DNA of 64,000 nt from Haloferax litoreum. GTDB taxonomy: Archaea; Halobacteriota; Halobacteria; Halobacteriales; Haloferacaceae. The stretch covers positions 2,108,001 through 2,172,000 of the forward strand of contig NZ_WKJO01000001.1 of NCBI RefSeq assembly GCF_009674605.1. Direction: 5' to 3'. Under the pieces are notes generated by a model. The model was given only the letters and a program-made list of their open reading frames with translations. It had not been told where the DNA came from and made no database searches. Position numbers and translations under genes: made by a program. Shown one piece after another: positions 17,075 through 25,274 of this stretch; the stretch's first letter is position 1, and each line of letters starts with the position of its first letter.

Positions 17075-19198
17075 GTGTTCGCGGTCGATTTCGACGGCGA
17101 CGATGTCGTCGAGTGGCACCTCACCGACGACGGTGCCCGCTCGCACCGCGTGACCGACTACACCCCAGAACTGTACGTCTCCGGGCCGGAGTCGGTGCTC
17201 ACCGACCTCTGTCGGCGTCTCCGCGCCGACCCCACCGTTGCATCGGTCGGCTACGAACGACTGTACCCCCGCCTCGACTCGCGCGAGCGAACCGAGGTGC
17301 TCCGCGTCGCTCTCGTGGCCCCGCGAGGTGTCCGCCGACTCGCTCGTCGCCTCCGCGACGACTTGCTCGGCCGGGTCTCGCCTGGTGCCGTCCGCTTCTA
17401 CAACGTGGACCTCTCGCCGGGGTTTCGGTACTGTGTGCAGACCGAGACACCCCCGGTCCCATCTCGTCGTCCCCGCACACTTCGGCTCTCCTTACCGCAG
17501 AAGTCACTCGCCGACGGCGACCTCTCGGTGCTGTCTGTCGCCGGTGACCCGGTCGCTGGCGACGAACGCGGCGTTGTGGAAGTAGTCGCCGAAACACTCG
17601 CCGAACAGGACCCGGACGTACTCGTCGTGAACTCGGCGCGCCTCTTGCCACTCCTTCGTGACCGCGCCGCGCAGTTCGAACTCGACTGTCCACTCAGTCG
17701 CGACCCGAACCGTGGTCTCGAACGACTCGCCCGCCAGAACACCGTCGTGAGTTACGGGACGGTCCGACACTCGCCGGCGAGATACGCCGTTCCGGGGCGG
17801 GCTATCGTCGATACCGGGAACAGTTTCCTGTGGGCGGAGTCACGCCTCGACGGCCTGTGCTACCTCGTCGAGCGCTCGTGGAAACCACTGCAAGAGGCGT
17901 CGTGGGCGAGCATCGGGAACGTGCTGACGGCGATGCAAGTGCGCGAAGCGATGGACCGCGACGTGCTCGTGCCGTGGAACAAGCGCCGGCCGGAGACGTT
18001 CAAATCCGTCGAGACGCTCCACGCGGCCGACCGCGGCGGGTTCACCTTCGACCCGGTTGTCGGCCTCCACGAGGATGTGGTCGAACTCGACTTCGCCTCG
18101 TTGTACCCCCGTATCATCTGTGAGTGGAATATCTCGCCGGATACGCTCGGATGCGACTGTCACGCCGGGCGCGCCGACATCCCGGAACTCGACTACGCCA
18201 TCTGTGACCGCCGCGGGTTCCTCCCCGACGTGCTCGAACCGCTTCTCGCCGACAGACGACGACTCAAACGCGAAGTCAGCGAAGCAACTGCAACGGGCGA
18301 CGAGTCTGCCGCCGCCTCTGCGCGGGCGAAGTCGGGTGCCATCAAGTGGGTTCTCGTCTCGTGTTTCGGGTATCAGGGCTACCGGAACGCGAAGTTCGGC
18401 CGCATCGAGTGCCACGAAGCCATCAACGCCGTCGCCCGCGACCTGCTCTTGCGGGCCAAAGAAGCGGCAGAAGACGCCGGGTGGCGTGTCGTCCACGGCA
18501 TCGTCGATAGCTTGTGGCTTGCGCAGGCTTACGAGGACCCGCAACCGCCTGCGGACCTCGCAGCGACGGTGACCGACGACTGTGGCATCCCGCTGGAAGT
18601 CGAAGCGACGTACGACTGGGTGTGTTTCGTCCCGACGCGTCAGATGGACCGCGGTGCGCTCACGCGTTACTTCGGCCGAACGAACGGCGGCGACTACGTC
18701 TACAAAGGCGTCGAGATTCGCCAGCGAAGCACGCCGACGTTCGTCGCCGACGCCCAACGTGACTTGATTTCGACGCTCGACAGACACCGCGGCCCGGCGG
18801 CGGTCTGTGACCGACTGGTCCGCCACCGCGCCCGTCTCCGACGGAGCGACGTTCCAACCGAGGAGTTACTCGTGACGAGTCGCCTCTCGCGGGCACCCGC
18901 GGACTACGACCGAAACACGCTCGTCGCCGCTGCCGGGAAGCGTTCCGTCGAACTCGGAGTGCCACGCGAACCGGGTCAGTCCGTCCGGTACGTCGTCGCC
19001 GACGAGGACGGGCGCGACACCGACAGAGTTCGACTCGACTTCGAGCGTCCCCGCGCGGACGACGTCGACGTCGACTACTACGACCGTCTCTTGATTCGGG
19101 CGGCCGAGAGCGTCGTCTCACCACTCGGGTGGAACCGACAGCGCATTCGCCGATATCTCTCTCCGGGGCGGGATGCGTCGCTGTCGGCGTTCGATTGA
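17075..19198 (+). CDS. family B DNA polymerase-like protein with altered catalytic motifs
   Basis: 707 aa, GTG start. Palm motif A is intact (DFASLYPRII, D339). Motif B is altered: K424 is kept, but the usual NSxYG reads VSCFG. In motif C (HGIVDS, 474-479) the first catalytic Asp of YxDTDS is Ile476 and only D478 remains. The exonuclease motifs are also lost: Exo I DxE reads LSLPQ near residue 150, and Exo II lacks its Asp. It thus resembles the inactivated archaeal PolB class. It is likely structural or accessory in DNA repair or lesion bypass with the two upstream genes, and udg follows. Confidence 0.82.
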   Translation: MFAVDFDGDDVVEWHLTDDGARSHRVTDYTPELYVSGPESVLTDLCRRLRADPTVASVGYERLYPRLDSRERTEVLRVALVAPRGVRRLARRLRDDLLGRVSPGAVRFYNVDLSPGFRYCVQTETPPVPSRRPRTLRLSLPQKSLADGDLSVLSVAGDPVAGDERGVVEVVAETLAEQDPDVLVVNSARLLPLLRDRAAQFELDCPLSRDPNRGLERLARQNTVVSYGTVRHSPARYAVPGRAIVDTGNSFLWAESRLDGLCYLVERSWKPLQEASWASIGNVLTAMQVREAMDRDVLVPWNKRRPETFKSVETLHAADRGGFTFDPVVGLHEDVVELDFASLYPRIICEWNISPDTLGCDCHAGRADIPELDYAICDRRGFLPDVLEPLLADRRRLKREVSEATATGDESAAASARAKSGAIKWVLVSCFGYQGYRNAKFGRIECHEAINAVARDLLLRAKEAAEDAGWRVVHGIVDSLWLAQAYEDPQPPADLAATVTDDCGIPLEVEATYDWVCFVPTRQMDRGALTRYFGRTNGGDYVYKGVEIRQRSTPTFVADAQRDLISTLDRHRGPAAVCDRLVRHRARLRRSDVPTEELLVTSRLSRAPADYDRNTLVAAAGKRSVELGVPREPGQSVRYVVADEDGRDTDRVRLDFERPRADDVDVDYYDRLLIRAAESVVSPLGWNRQRIRRYLSPGRDASLSAFD

Positions 19199-19265
19199 AC
19201 GTAGTGAAATCGAGCATGCCGAGCTGTGCTCGGCAGCGTTCGACTGAGCGAAGCGAACTCGATGC
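19189..19265 (+). repeat. imperfect direct repeats flanking a hairpin
   Basis: Two related copies, 19189-19219 and 19238-19265, both begin GTTCGA(T/C)TGA(A/G)CG(T/A)AG and end in a CGA..TGC block. Between them is a perfect 7-bp hairpin, GCCGAGC-TGT-GCTCGGC (19218-19234). The polymerase-like stop codon falls inside the first copy. The GAGCGAAGCGA core recalls the hairpins downstream of tRNA-Ser and tRNA-Glu in this window. Confidence 0.7.
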
Positions 19266-19323
19266 GTGCTGGGCCGACTGCACAGACCGCGTCGATTTTG
19301 GTTCCAGAGTCGAAAGGGAGCGT

Positions 19324-19959
19324 GTGGACGCACACCAACGCCAGTTCCGGAACCCCTTCTCGATGGACACCGACTGCACCAACTGCGAGGCCCTCTGTGC
19401 GGCCCGCGAGCAGGTCGTCCACGGGTACGGCGACGTGGGCGCGGAGTTCCTCTTCGTCGGCGAGGCACCGAGTGCCGACGCAGAGCGGACTGGTGTCCCC
19501 TTCACCGGCGACGAGGCGGGCGAACGAGTCCAGCGAATTCTCGGTGAACTCGGCTTCTCGCGGTCCGACCCCGACGCCGAAGAACCCGACGTGCAGAACG
19601 TGTTTCTCACGTACCTGACTCGCTGTCGTCACCCCGAGCGCGGGCCGACAGAACACGAGATTTCGACGTGTGAGCCGTTCTTGAATGCCGAGATACGGAT
19701 GATAAATCCGCACATCATCGTCCCCGTGGGACAGGCCGCGCTGGAAGCACTCGCGTTCGATTACACGACGCGCTCTGTGGACAGTTTCGATATCGAGGCT
19801 GAGCACGCGACGACCATCCGCGGGCGCGGGTTCGAACTCGTGCCGATGATGGACCCGGCCGAGCAGGCTGACGCGGACACCGAGGCGTTCGTCGAGCACG
19901 TCCGCGAGTCGGTCTTCGAGCGGGATTACCGCCAGACGAAGGGCCGCCGAAGTCGCTGA
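19324..19959 (+). CDS. family 4 uracil-DNA glycosylase
   Basis: 211 aa. It removes uracil from DNA by base excision. The Fe-S cysteines CTNCEALC near the N-terminus and a later pair (TRCRHPE and STCEPF), the active-site block FVGEAPSADAERTGVPFTG, and the substrate loop near the C-terminus mark family 4. The GTG at 19324 is chosen because it is preceded by GGGAG and gives an N-terminus VDAHQRQFRNPF that looks family-like; ATG 19363 is an alternative. It is separated from the PolB-like gene by a repeat element. Confidence 0.88.
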   Translation: MDAHQRQFRNPFSMDTDCTNCEALCAAREQVVHGYGDVGAEFLFVGEAPSADAERTGVPFTGDEAGERVQRILGELGFSRSDPDAEEPDVQNVFLTYLTRCRHPERGPTEHEISTCEPFLNAEIRMINPHIIVPVGQAALEALAFDYTTRSVDSFDIEAEHATTIRGRGFELVPMMDPAEQADADTEAFVEHVRESVFERDYRQTKGRRSR

Positions 19960-20012
19960 CACGGGCAACGACAAGCGGCGGGTTCAAGGGTTCGCCGGCG
20001 CGAGGAGAGAGT

Positions 20013-20768
20013 ATGACCGTCATCGCCGTCCTCGCCGAACCACCACGGCCCGGATTGGTTCTTCCAGACCTCGCAGCGACGAGTCCACTCACGGAAGACG
20101 ACGCCGCAGACCTCTACGCCGCGATGCTGAAAGACATCTGCATCGCCGTCCAGCGCTCGGGCGGCGACCTACTCGTCAACTACCGGACTGACAACGACAT
20201 CCCCGACGAATTCGTCGGTGAGCACTCGTCCGAAGCCGAGATTCGCAGCGTCGTCGCAGACGCACTCGGCGGAACCGACGACGTCAGATTCGAACCGCAG
20301 GTCGGGTCGTCGTTCTCTGCCCGCGCCGGAAACACCGTCACGCACCTCCTCGAAGAGGAAGACGTTCATTCGGTGGCAGTCGTCCGTCCAACCGTGCCAC
20401 AACTCGGTCGGACACACATCGACAGCGCGGCGATGAAACTCCGCAGTACGCCCGTGGTGCTCGGTCCGTCGACCGAAGGACGGGTCTACTTCGCTGGCTT
20501 CCGCGAACCGCTCGACTTCACCGACGTGTACGAGGCCCCTGCAGTCGAGACGCTGGCAGAACGCGCCGACGACGAGGAGTTGGGGCTGGACTACATCCCG
20601 ATGCTTTCGGTGGTCGAGACGGGTGCTGACCTCGCCACACTCGTCCCGATTCTCCGCTCGCGGGTCGAATCGGAGCGCGTCGTCCCCGAGCACACGACGA
20701 CGTTCGTCTTCGAGGAGGGCCTTCGCGTCGAATCGACCGACGGGGTCCTCGAACTCGCCCGCGACTAA
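20013..20768 (+). CDS. DUF2064-like protein
   Basis: 251 aa, soluble. The N-terminus MTVIAVLAEPPRPGL, the LYAAMLKDICIAVQRSGGDLLV helix and the VVRPTVPQLGRTHIDSAAMKL segment resemble the DUF2064/glycosyltransferase-A-like nucleotide-sugar fold, but a clear DxD metal site was not seen. Function is unknown. It stands alone upstream of tRNA-Ser. Confidence 0.65.
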   Translation: MTVIAVLAEPPRPGLVLPDLAATSPLTEDDAADLYAAMLKDICIAVQRSGGDLLVNYRTDNDIPDEFVGEHSSEAEIRSVVADALGGTDDVRFEPQVGSSFSARAGNTVTHLLEEEDVHSVAVVRPTVPQLGRTHIDSAAMKLRSTPVVLGPSTEGRVYFAGFREPLDFTDVYEAPAVETLAERADDEELGLDYIPMLSVVETGADLATLVPILRSRVESERVVPEHTTTFVFEEGLRVESTDGVLELARD

Positions 20769-20815
20769 TCGAGAGCGACAGGTCTTAGGTACCTGAATCG
20801 AAAGTGTCGGTCGAA

Positions 20816-20899
20816 GGTGGGATGGCGGAGCGGCCTAACGCGCCTGCCTTGAAAGCAGGTTTCCTCACGGAATCCTGGGTTCAAATCCCAGTCCCACCG
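20816..20899 (+). tRNA. tRNA-Ser(TGA)
   Basis: An 84-nt class II tRNA. The acceptor GGTGGGA pairs with TCCCACC. The anticodon stem CCTGC/GCAGG encloses CTTGAAA (anticodon TGA, serine UCA). The T-arm is CTGGG-TTCAAAT-CCCAG, with discriminator G. Its 3' end is repeated 113 nt downstream. Confidence 0.94.
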
Positions 20900-20905
20900 C
20901 ATTCT
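20884..20905 (+). repeat. 22-bp direct repeat copy 1 (tRNA-Ser 3' end)
   Basis: The last 16 nt of tRNA-Ser(TGA) plus 6 nt of 3' flank (through GCATTCT) are repeated perfectly at 21018-21039. Duplication of a tRNA 3' end including flank is how integrase att sites look. Confidence 0.75.
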
Positions 20906-20968
20906 CAGAGAACCGAGACGCGCAGGTTTAGCTGCGCGTCTCCGGTGAACGTGTGCATAGGAACCGGG

Positions 20969-21024
20969 CTGGGATTTGAATCAGCGAGCAACGCGAAGCG
21001 TTGCGAGTGAGGTTCACAATCCCA
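20969..21024 (+). repeat. long imperfect hairpin made from the tRNA T-arm sequence
   Basis: The left arm begins CTGGGATTTGAATCAGCGAG and runs to 20995, GAA forms the loop, and the right arm ends GGTTCACAATCCCAG. The inner 7 bp (GCAACGC/GCGTTGC) are perfect. The outer arms mirror the T-arm of tRNA-Ser with one inserted base. Confidence 0.7.
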
Positions 21025-21039
21025 GTCCCACCGCATTCT
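21018..21039 (+). repeat. 22-bp direct repeat copy 2 (att-like)
   Basis: A perfect copy of 20884-20905, lying 113 nt downstream, with no tRNA body in front of it. It may be the far attachment site of an excised or collapsed element. Confidence 0.7.
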
Positions 21040-21109
21040 GACGCGACCAACCCAGCGAGCATCGCGCACCGGGAGAAGACATTAGCCGTTCGAGAGTGCG
21101 ACAGTAGCT

Positions 21110-21550
21110 ATGAGCGACGAGCGTGTGACCCTCCACCCGGCCGAAAGCAACCTCTCGTACGTCGAAAGCCTGCTCGACGCCAACGATTTACCGTCGCGTG
21201 ACGTTCGGTCGAAGCCAGACTGTTTCTACGTCGGAGACGCTGGTGGGAAGCCAATCGGTGTCGGTGGCATCGAGCGATACGGTCCCGATGGACTGCTTCG
21301 GTCAGTCGTCGTCGAATCCGAGTCACGCGGGAAGGGACTCGGGACTGCCCTGTGTGACGCGCTCGAAACCGAGGCACAGTCCGAGGGTATCGATACGCTC
21401 TACCTACTCACGACGACGGCCCGCGAGTTCTTCGCCGACCGTGGCTACGAGGAAATCGAGCGAACCGACCCGCCCGCAACGATTCAGCAAACGACGGAGT
21501 TCGACGACCTCTGCCCTTCGACGGCCGTCTGTATGAAGAAATCCCTGTGA
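21110..21550 (+). CDS. GNAT N-acetyltransferase, ArsN2-like
   Basis: 146 aa. The acetyl-CoA loop region is VVVESESRGKGLGTALCDALE (R/Q-x2-G-x-G/A), followed by YLLTTTAREFFADRGYEEIER, which is typical of ArsN2-like GNAT proteins. No arsenic resistance gene is adjacent, so the substrate is not assigned. Confidence 0.82.
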   Translation: MSDERVTLHPAESNLSYVESLLDANDLPSRDVRSKPDCFYVGDAGGKPIGVGGIERYGPDGLLRSVVVESESRGKGLGTALCDALETEAQSEGIDTLYLLTTTAREFFADRGYEEIERTDPPATIQQTTEFDDLCPSTAVCMKKSL

Positions 21551-21574
21551 CGTGGGGTCGTGGCGAGCGTTCGC

Positions 21575-22456
21575 TCACGGCCCTCCATCCGCGGCCACCA
21601 TCGACGGCCCGGATTGCACGCCGAAGTCGTCCTGTCGGGCACCCGTGGCCCACCGTCGGTAGCCCCACACCGCGACGACGATGAGTGGGAGGACGAAGAG
21701 CATCACCTCGGTGACGGGTTCGCCACTGTCTCCCAGTACCAGAATCGGCTGGAAGTTGAACGTTCCGTGGAGGACGCCGGTGAAGACGACGTTCCGAGTG
21801 AGTTCGTATATCACGCCGAACAGGAGTCCGAATGCGACGAGGGCGGCGAGCGAGGGGACGAGGTCAGGGAGGGACAGTCCCTGGACGACGAGTCGTTGTG
21901 GGATGTGCCACAGGGCAAAGATGACCGTCGCAACGAGGATACTGACGACTTTTCGCGTTCGGTCCGTCCCGCCGTCGAAGAGCGCCACGAACTTGTTCTG
22001 GAAGTAGCCACGGAACGCGAACTCTTCGATTGGGCCGACGAAGATGAGTTGCGCAACGACCAGGCTGAGCCACTTCGCGGCGGTGAGCCCTGCGGGGATT
22101 CCACCCTCGACGTCACCTCCCACAGCGAGAGCGCCGAGGAGGGTTGCGACGGCCCATATCGCGGCGACGAGGACGACGCCCGGAACCACGTTCTGGAGCG
22201 AGAGTCCGACATTCGACGGTCGAAGCCCTTCGCGGCGAAGCGCACGCCACGCGACGAACCCGATGAGGCCGTACCCGAGTGCGAAATAGAGGACCGTCTC
22301 AAGTGGGGACATTGGCCCCGAACCGAAGAACCGGTTGGTGACGACGACGAGGACTGCTGCGAGCACTGTGGTGACGACGAGAAACGCACCGAGGGGTTTC
22401 AGTCCGCCCTCGAAACGCATCGACGCCGCCGAGCGTGAGGTTCCTGAAGTGGCCAT
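21575..22456 (-). CDS. CPBP family intramembrane metalloprotease
   Basis: 293 aa with about eight hydrophobic segments. The Abi/CPBP motifs are present: EEFAFRGYFQ (EExxxR), FALWHIPQ (FxxxH) and LHGTFN (HxxxN), which place a metal site within the membrane. Start ATG 22456 is chosen; a longer in-frame extension would run antisense through the neighbouring gene and looks non-coding. Family members process prenylated or membrane proteins; the target here is unknown. Confidence 0.85.
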   Translation of the reverse strand: MATSGTSRSAASMRFEGGLKPLGAFLVVTTVLAAVLVVVTNRFFGSGPMSPLETVLYFALGYGLIGFVAWRALRREGLRPSNVGLSLQNVVPGVVLVAAIWAVATLLGALAVGGDVEGGIPAGLTAAKWLSLVVAQLIFVGPIEEFAFRGYFQNKFVALFDGGTDRTRKVVSILVATVIFALWHIPQRLVVQGLSLPDLVPSLAALVAFGLLFGVIYELTRNVVFTGVLHGTFNFQPILVLGDSGEPVTEVMLFVLPLIVVAVWGYRRWATGARQDDFGVQSGPSMVAADGGP

Positions 22457-22606
22457 GCCTAGAGAGAGGACCCCTGCCAAAATGTAAACGCGACACCATT
22501 CTCTCGTGGTGAGAGCGACGACAGCGCCGGGCACCGACACTGAATTTTCCATGACAGATATCAACAAATGCGTAACGGCTTTGAATCGGCCTCCCAACAC
22601 TCGGGT

Positions 22607-22927
22607 ATGGATTGGCCACACGACCCGGACGGCGAAGAAGGGAGCGAAGGAGGCCGGAAGTACGGCCAGGCAGTCATCGCCAAGAAAATCGACGAAGACG
22701 AGGACTTCCCGCTGAACAAAGCGGCGTTCGTCGACGAATTCGGCGACGACCCGATTCGACTCGACTACGAACGTGTCGTCTCGCTCGCAGACATCTTCGA
22801 ACACGTCGAAGGCGAGGAGTTCGGCGACTTCGTCGAACTGCACAAGGCCGTCGGGAAAGCGATGCGCGAGAACGGCTTTTGGTTCTACGAAGGCGCGGAC
22901 AAGTTCGTCAAGGGCAAGAAGGCGTAA
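22607..22927 (+). CDS. DUF5785 family protein
   Basis: 106-aa acidic soluble protein of unknown function, beginning MDWPHDPDGEEGSEGGRKYG and ending with a Lys-rich tail. The FPLNKAAFVDEFGDDPIRL segment is characteristic of the haloarchaeal DUF5785 family. Start chosen at ATG 22607 because upstream codons look non-coding. Confidence 0.75.
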   Translation: MDWPHDPDGEEGSEGGRKYGQAVIAKKIDEDEDFPLNKAAFVDEFGDDPIRLDYERVVSLADIFEHVEGEEFGDFVELHKAVGKAMRENGFWFYEGADKFVKGKKA

Positions 22928-22963
22928 CGACCGAACAGCGATTTCTCGATTCTCTGCGGGCGA

Positions 22964-23659
22964 TTAGTTGGTCGGCCCGTCGAACGCGGTTCGTTCTTTG
23001 ACCTCTTGTTCGATAGCCTCGCGTTCCCACGTCCGCGTCTCGTCGCCTTCGACTTCGGCTTGAACCTTCTCTTCGAGGAGCGTCACGGCGACGCTGTTCG
23101 CGCCTTCCGGGATGATGAGGTCTGCGTGCTTCTTCGTCGGTTCGATGAACTGTTCGTGCATCGGTTTGACCGTCGAGAGGTACTGGTCCATGACGCCCTG
23201 TAGGTCGCGCCCGCGGTCGATGGCGTCGCGTTGGATGCGGCGGAGAATTCGAACGTCGGCGTCCGTCTCGACGTAGAGACGCAAGTCGAGCATCTCGTTG
23301 ACGTTCTCGTCGTAGAGTGCGAGAATCCCTTCGAGGATGATGACGTCGGTCGGTTCGACGGTCACTCGCTCGGGTTTGCGGTTGTGAACCTCGAAGTCGT
23401 ACTGCGGCATCTCGACGGGGCGGCCCTCTAGCAGTTCGGCGAGTTGGTCGCGCAGCAAGTCCCACTCGAACGCGGAGGGATGGTCGTAGTTCATCTGCTC
23501 GCGTTCGGCCATCTCGAGGTGGCTCTGGTCTTTGTAGTAGTTGTCAATCGGAATCCGCGTGACAGACTCACCGACGTTCTCGGTGATGAGTCGGGCCACG
23601 GTGGTCTTCCCGGCACCACTGCCCCCGGCGATGCCGATGACGAACGACGGGATGGTCAT
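22964..23659 (-). CDS. udk: uridine kinase
   Basis: 231 aa. It phosphorylates uridine (and probably cytidine) in pyrimidine salvage. The P-loop GIAGGSGAGKTT is at residues 8-19, and IPIDNYYKD and YDHPSAFEWDLL are Udk signatures. The C-terminal 35 residues are a charged extension. It is convergent with the DUF5785 gene. Confidence 0.93.
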   Translation of the reverse strand: MTIPSFVIGIAGGSGAGKTTVARLITENVGESVTRIPIDNYYKDQSHLEMAEREQMNYDHPSAFEWDLLRDQLAELLEGRPVEMPQYDFEVHNRKPERVTVEPTDVIILEGILALYDENVNEMLDLRLYVETDADVRILRRIQRDAIDRGRDLQGVMDQYLSTVKPMHEQFIEPTKKHADLIIPEGANSVAVTLLEEKVQAEVEGDETRTWEREAIEQEVKERTAFDGPTN

Positions 23660-23813
23660 CTACCAGAAGACACCCGGCAATCGGTTTGAACGCAGCGATT
23701 CACGGCGTTCTCACTCTTCTTATTTAATACACGGTGATTGACGATGACAATCAGTGCTGTCTCGTACCGCCGTCACCCGCAATTTCCAGAGACGCCGAAA
23801 CGTAGGGAGTAAA

Positions 23814-23820
23814 TTTTATA
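23814..23820 (+). promoter_or_regulatory. TATA box of the permuted binding-protein gene
   Basis: TTTTATA lies 26 nt before the ATG at 23846, the archaeal box A to start-site distance, predicting a leaderless mRNA. Confidence 0.7.
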
Positions 23821-23845
23821 AGGGGGAGTTGCCATTGCCTCACAC

Positions 23846-25159
23846 ATGGTACGTGATATCGTACGCCGCGACTTCCTCAAGGGAGTGGGAGCCGCGGGCG
23901 CGGCAGGATTGACTGGACTATCTGGATGTATCGGAGGCGGCGGCGGTGGCGGCGGCCCCGAAGGGCTCGTCGTCATCGGCTACCCGGAAAGTGGTATCCA
24001 GCTGTTCCGTGACTACTACAGCGCATCCGACGGGAGCGAAGAAATCCTCGTTCCTGACGGACTTCGCTCCGGGTCGATGCCCGGACAGGTCGGGAACGAC
24101 ATGGCGAACGTAACCGGGACGGCACCGGCGGCAGGCGGTCCGAATCAGGAGACGTTCAACCAACTGTTCCAAGACGAGTACGGTGCGGCACCCGGTGTCT
24201 TCACTTCCCAGTGTTACGACTCCGTCGCAGTTCAGCTCCTCGCGAACGCCGCGGCCGGTGAGAACTCCGGTCCGGCAATCAAAGAACAGATGCGTCGCGT
24301 CGCCAACCCCGGCGGCATGACCGTCGGCCCAGACAACCTCGTCGAAGGTGTCGAAGCGGCCGCAAACGGCGAAGACATCAGCTACGAGGGCGCGTCCTCG
24401 TCGGTCAACTTCGACGAGAAGGGTGACCCGGCAGAGGCAGCGTACTCCATCTGGGAGTTCGACGCCGCGAACAACGCGACCACGGACGTCGAAAAGCAGT
24501 CCTTCGAAGGCGAGAGCCCCGATGGTGCTGGTCCGGCGGCGGACAGCGGTCCCGGTGGCTCCGACCGCGAGATGACTGTCGGTATCCTGCTGCCGGAGAC
24601 CGGTGACCTTGCCGCAGTCGGTCAGCCGATGATTCAGGCCGCCCAGATTCCGGTGATGCAGGTCAACGACGCCAACCCGGCAGGCCTCTCGGTCAACGCC
24701 GAAATCGAAGACACGCAGACGTCCCCGGACGCTGGTGTCTCCGCTGCACAGTCGCTTGTCTCCGCAGGCGTGCCGTCTGTGTGTGGGTCCGCGTCGTCCG
24801 GTGTGAACGTCCCTGTCTCGCAGCAGGCGTTCATCCCGAACGAGATCGTCGGCTGTTCGCCGTCCTCGACGGCACTGTCGGTCTCGAACCTCGAAGACAA
24901 CGACTTCATCTTCCGGACTGCGCCGTCTGACTTCCTGCAGGGCCGCGTCATGGCGCAGGTCATGGCCGAACGCCTCGAAGTCAGCACCGTCTCGACGCTG
25001 TTCGTCAACAACGACTACGGTCAGCAGCTCTCCGAGCGCTTCTCGAACGTCTTCGCAGACCAGTTCGACGGCGAAGTGTACAACCAGGTCGCCTTCAACA
25101 TCGGCGAATCCTCGTACTCCTCGGTCATCGAGTCGGCGCTCTCCGGTCCGGAGAACTAA
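23846..25159 (+). CDS. branched-chain amino-acid-type binding lipoprotein, circularly permuted
   Basis: 437 aa. A Tat signal (RRDFLKG) and lipobox LSGC28 are followed by a Gly run. The next block (about 38-215: PEGLVVIGYPESG to NFDEKGDPAEAAYSIWEFD) corresponds to the C-terminal part of LivJ-type type I binding proteins. The following block (about 240-437: MTVGILLPETGDLAAVGQP to SYSSVIESALSGPEN) corresponds to their N-terminal part. GPE occurs at both new termini (37-39 and 434-436), as expected if a continuous SALSGPEGLVVIGYP was cut and the old ends fused through a Gly/Pro/Ser linker (216-240). The frame is intact, so it is probably functional; it likely serves the convergent liv operon. Confidence 0.85.
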   Translation: MVRDIVRRDFLKGVGAAGAAGLTGLSGCIGGGGGGGGPEGLVVIGYPESGIQLFRDYYSASDGSEEILVPDGLRSGSMPGQVGNDMANVTGTAPAAGGPNQETFNQLFQDEYGAAPGVFTSQCYDSVAVQLLANAAAGENSGPAIKEQMRRVANPGGMTVGPDNLVEGVEAAANGEDISYEGASSSVNFDEKGDPAEAAYSIWEFDAANNATTDVEKQSFEGESPDGAGPAADSGPGGSDREMTVGILLPETGDLAAVGQPMIQAAQIPVMQVNDANPAGLSVNAEIEDTQTSPDAGVSAAQSLVSAGVPSVCGSASSGVNVPVSQQAFIPNEIVGCSPSSTALSVSNLEDNDFIFRTAPSDFLQGRVMAQVMAERLEVSTVSTLFVNNDYGQQLSERFSNVFADQFDGEVYNQVAFNIGESSYSSVIESALSGPEN

Positions 25160-25274
25160 GCGCAAAACTCGGATTTTTCTTTCGACGCAAAGTGGTGAGA
25201 GCGGTAGCGCTCTCGTTCGGTTCCAGACCGTGACGGACAGTAGACATTTCACCGCACGTCGAGACGTGTAGACG

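Noticed and set aside
17840-18826. 328-aa open frame antisense to the PolB-like gene
   Set aside because: High-GC third-position shadow; the sense strand carries coherent polymerase motifs, and the antisense product has no domain.
22457-22843. 129-codon N-terminal extension of the CPBP protease
   Set aside because: It runs antisense through the DUF5785 gene and adds no membrane or signal features; ATG 22456 gives the usual CPBP start.
23846-25159. Binding-protein gene as a pseudogene or two fused partial genes
   Set aside because: A single uninterrupted frame, one signal peptide, an intact TATA box, and complementary, non-redundant halves fit a permutation better than decay.
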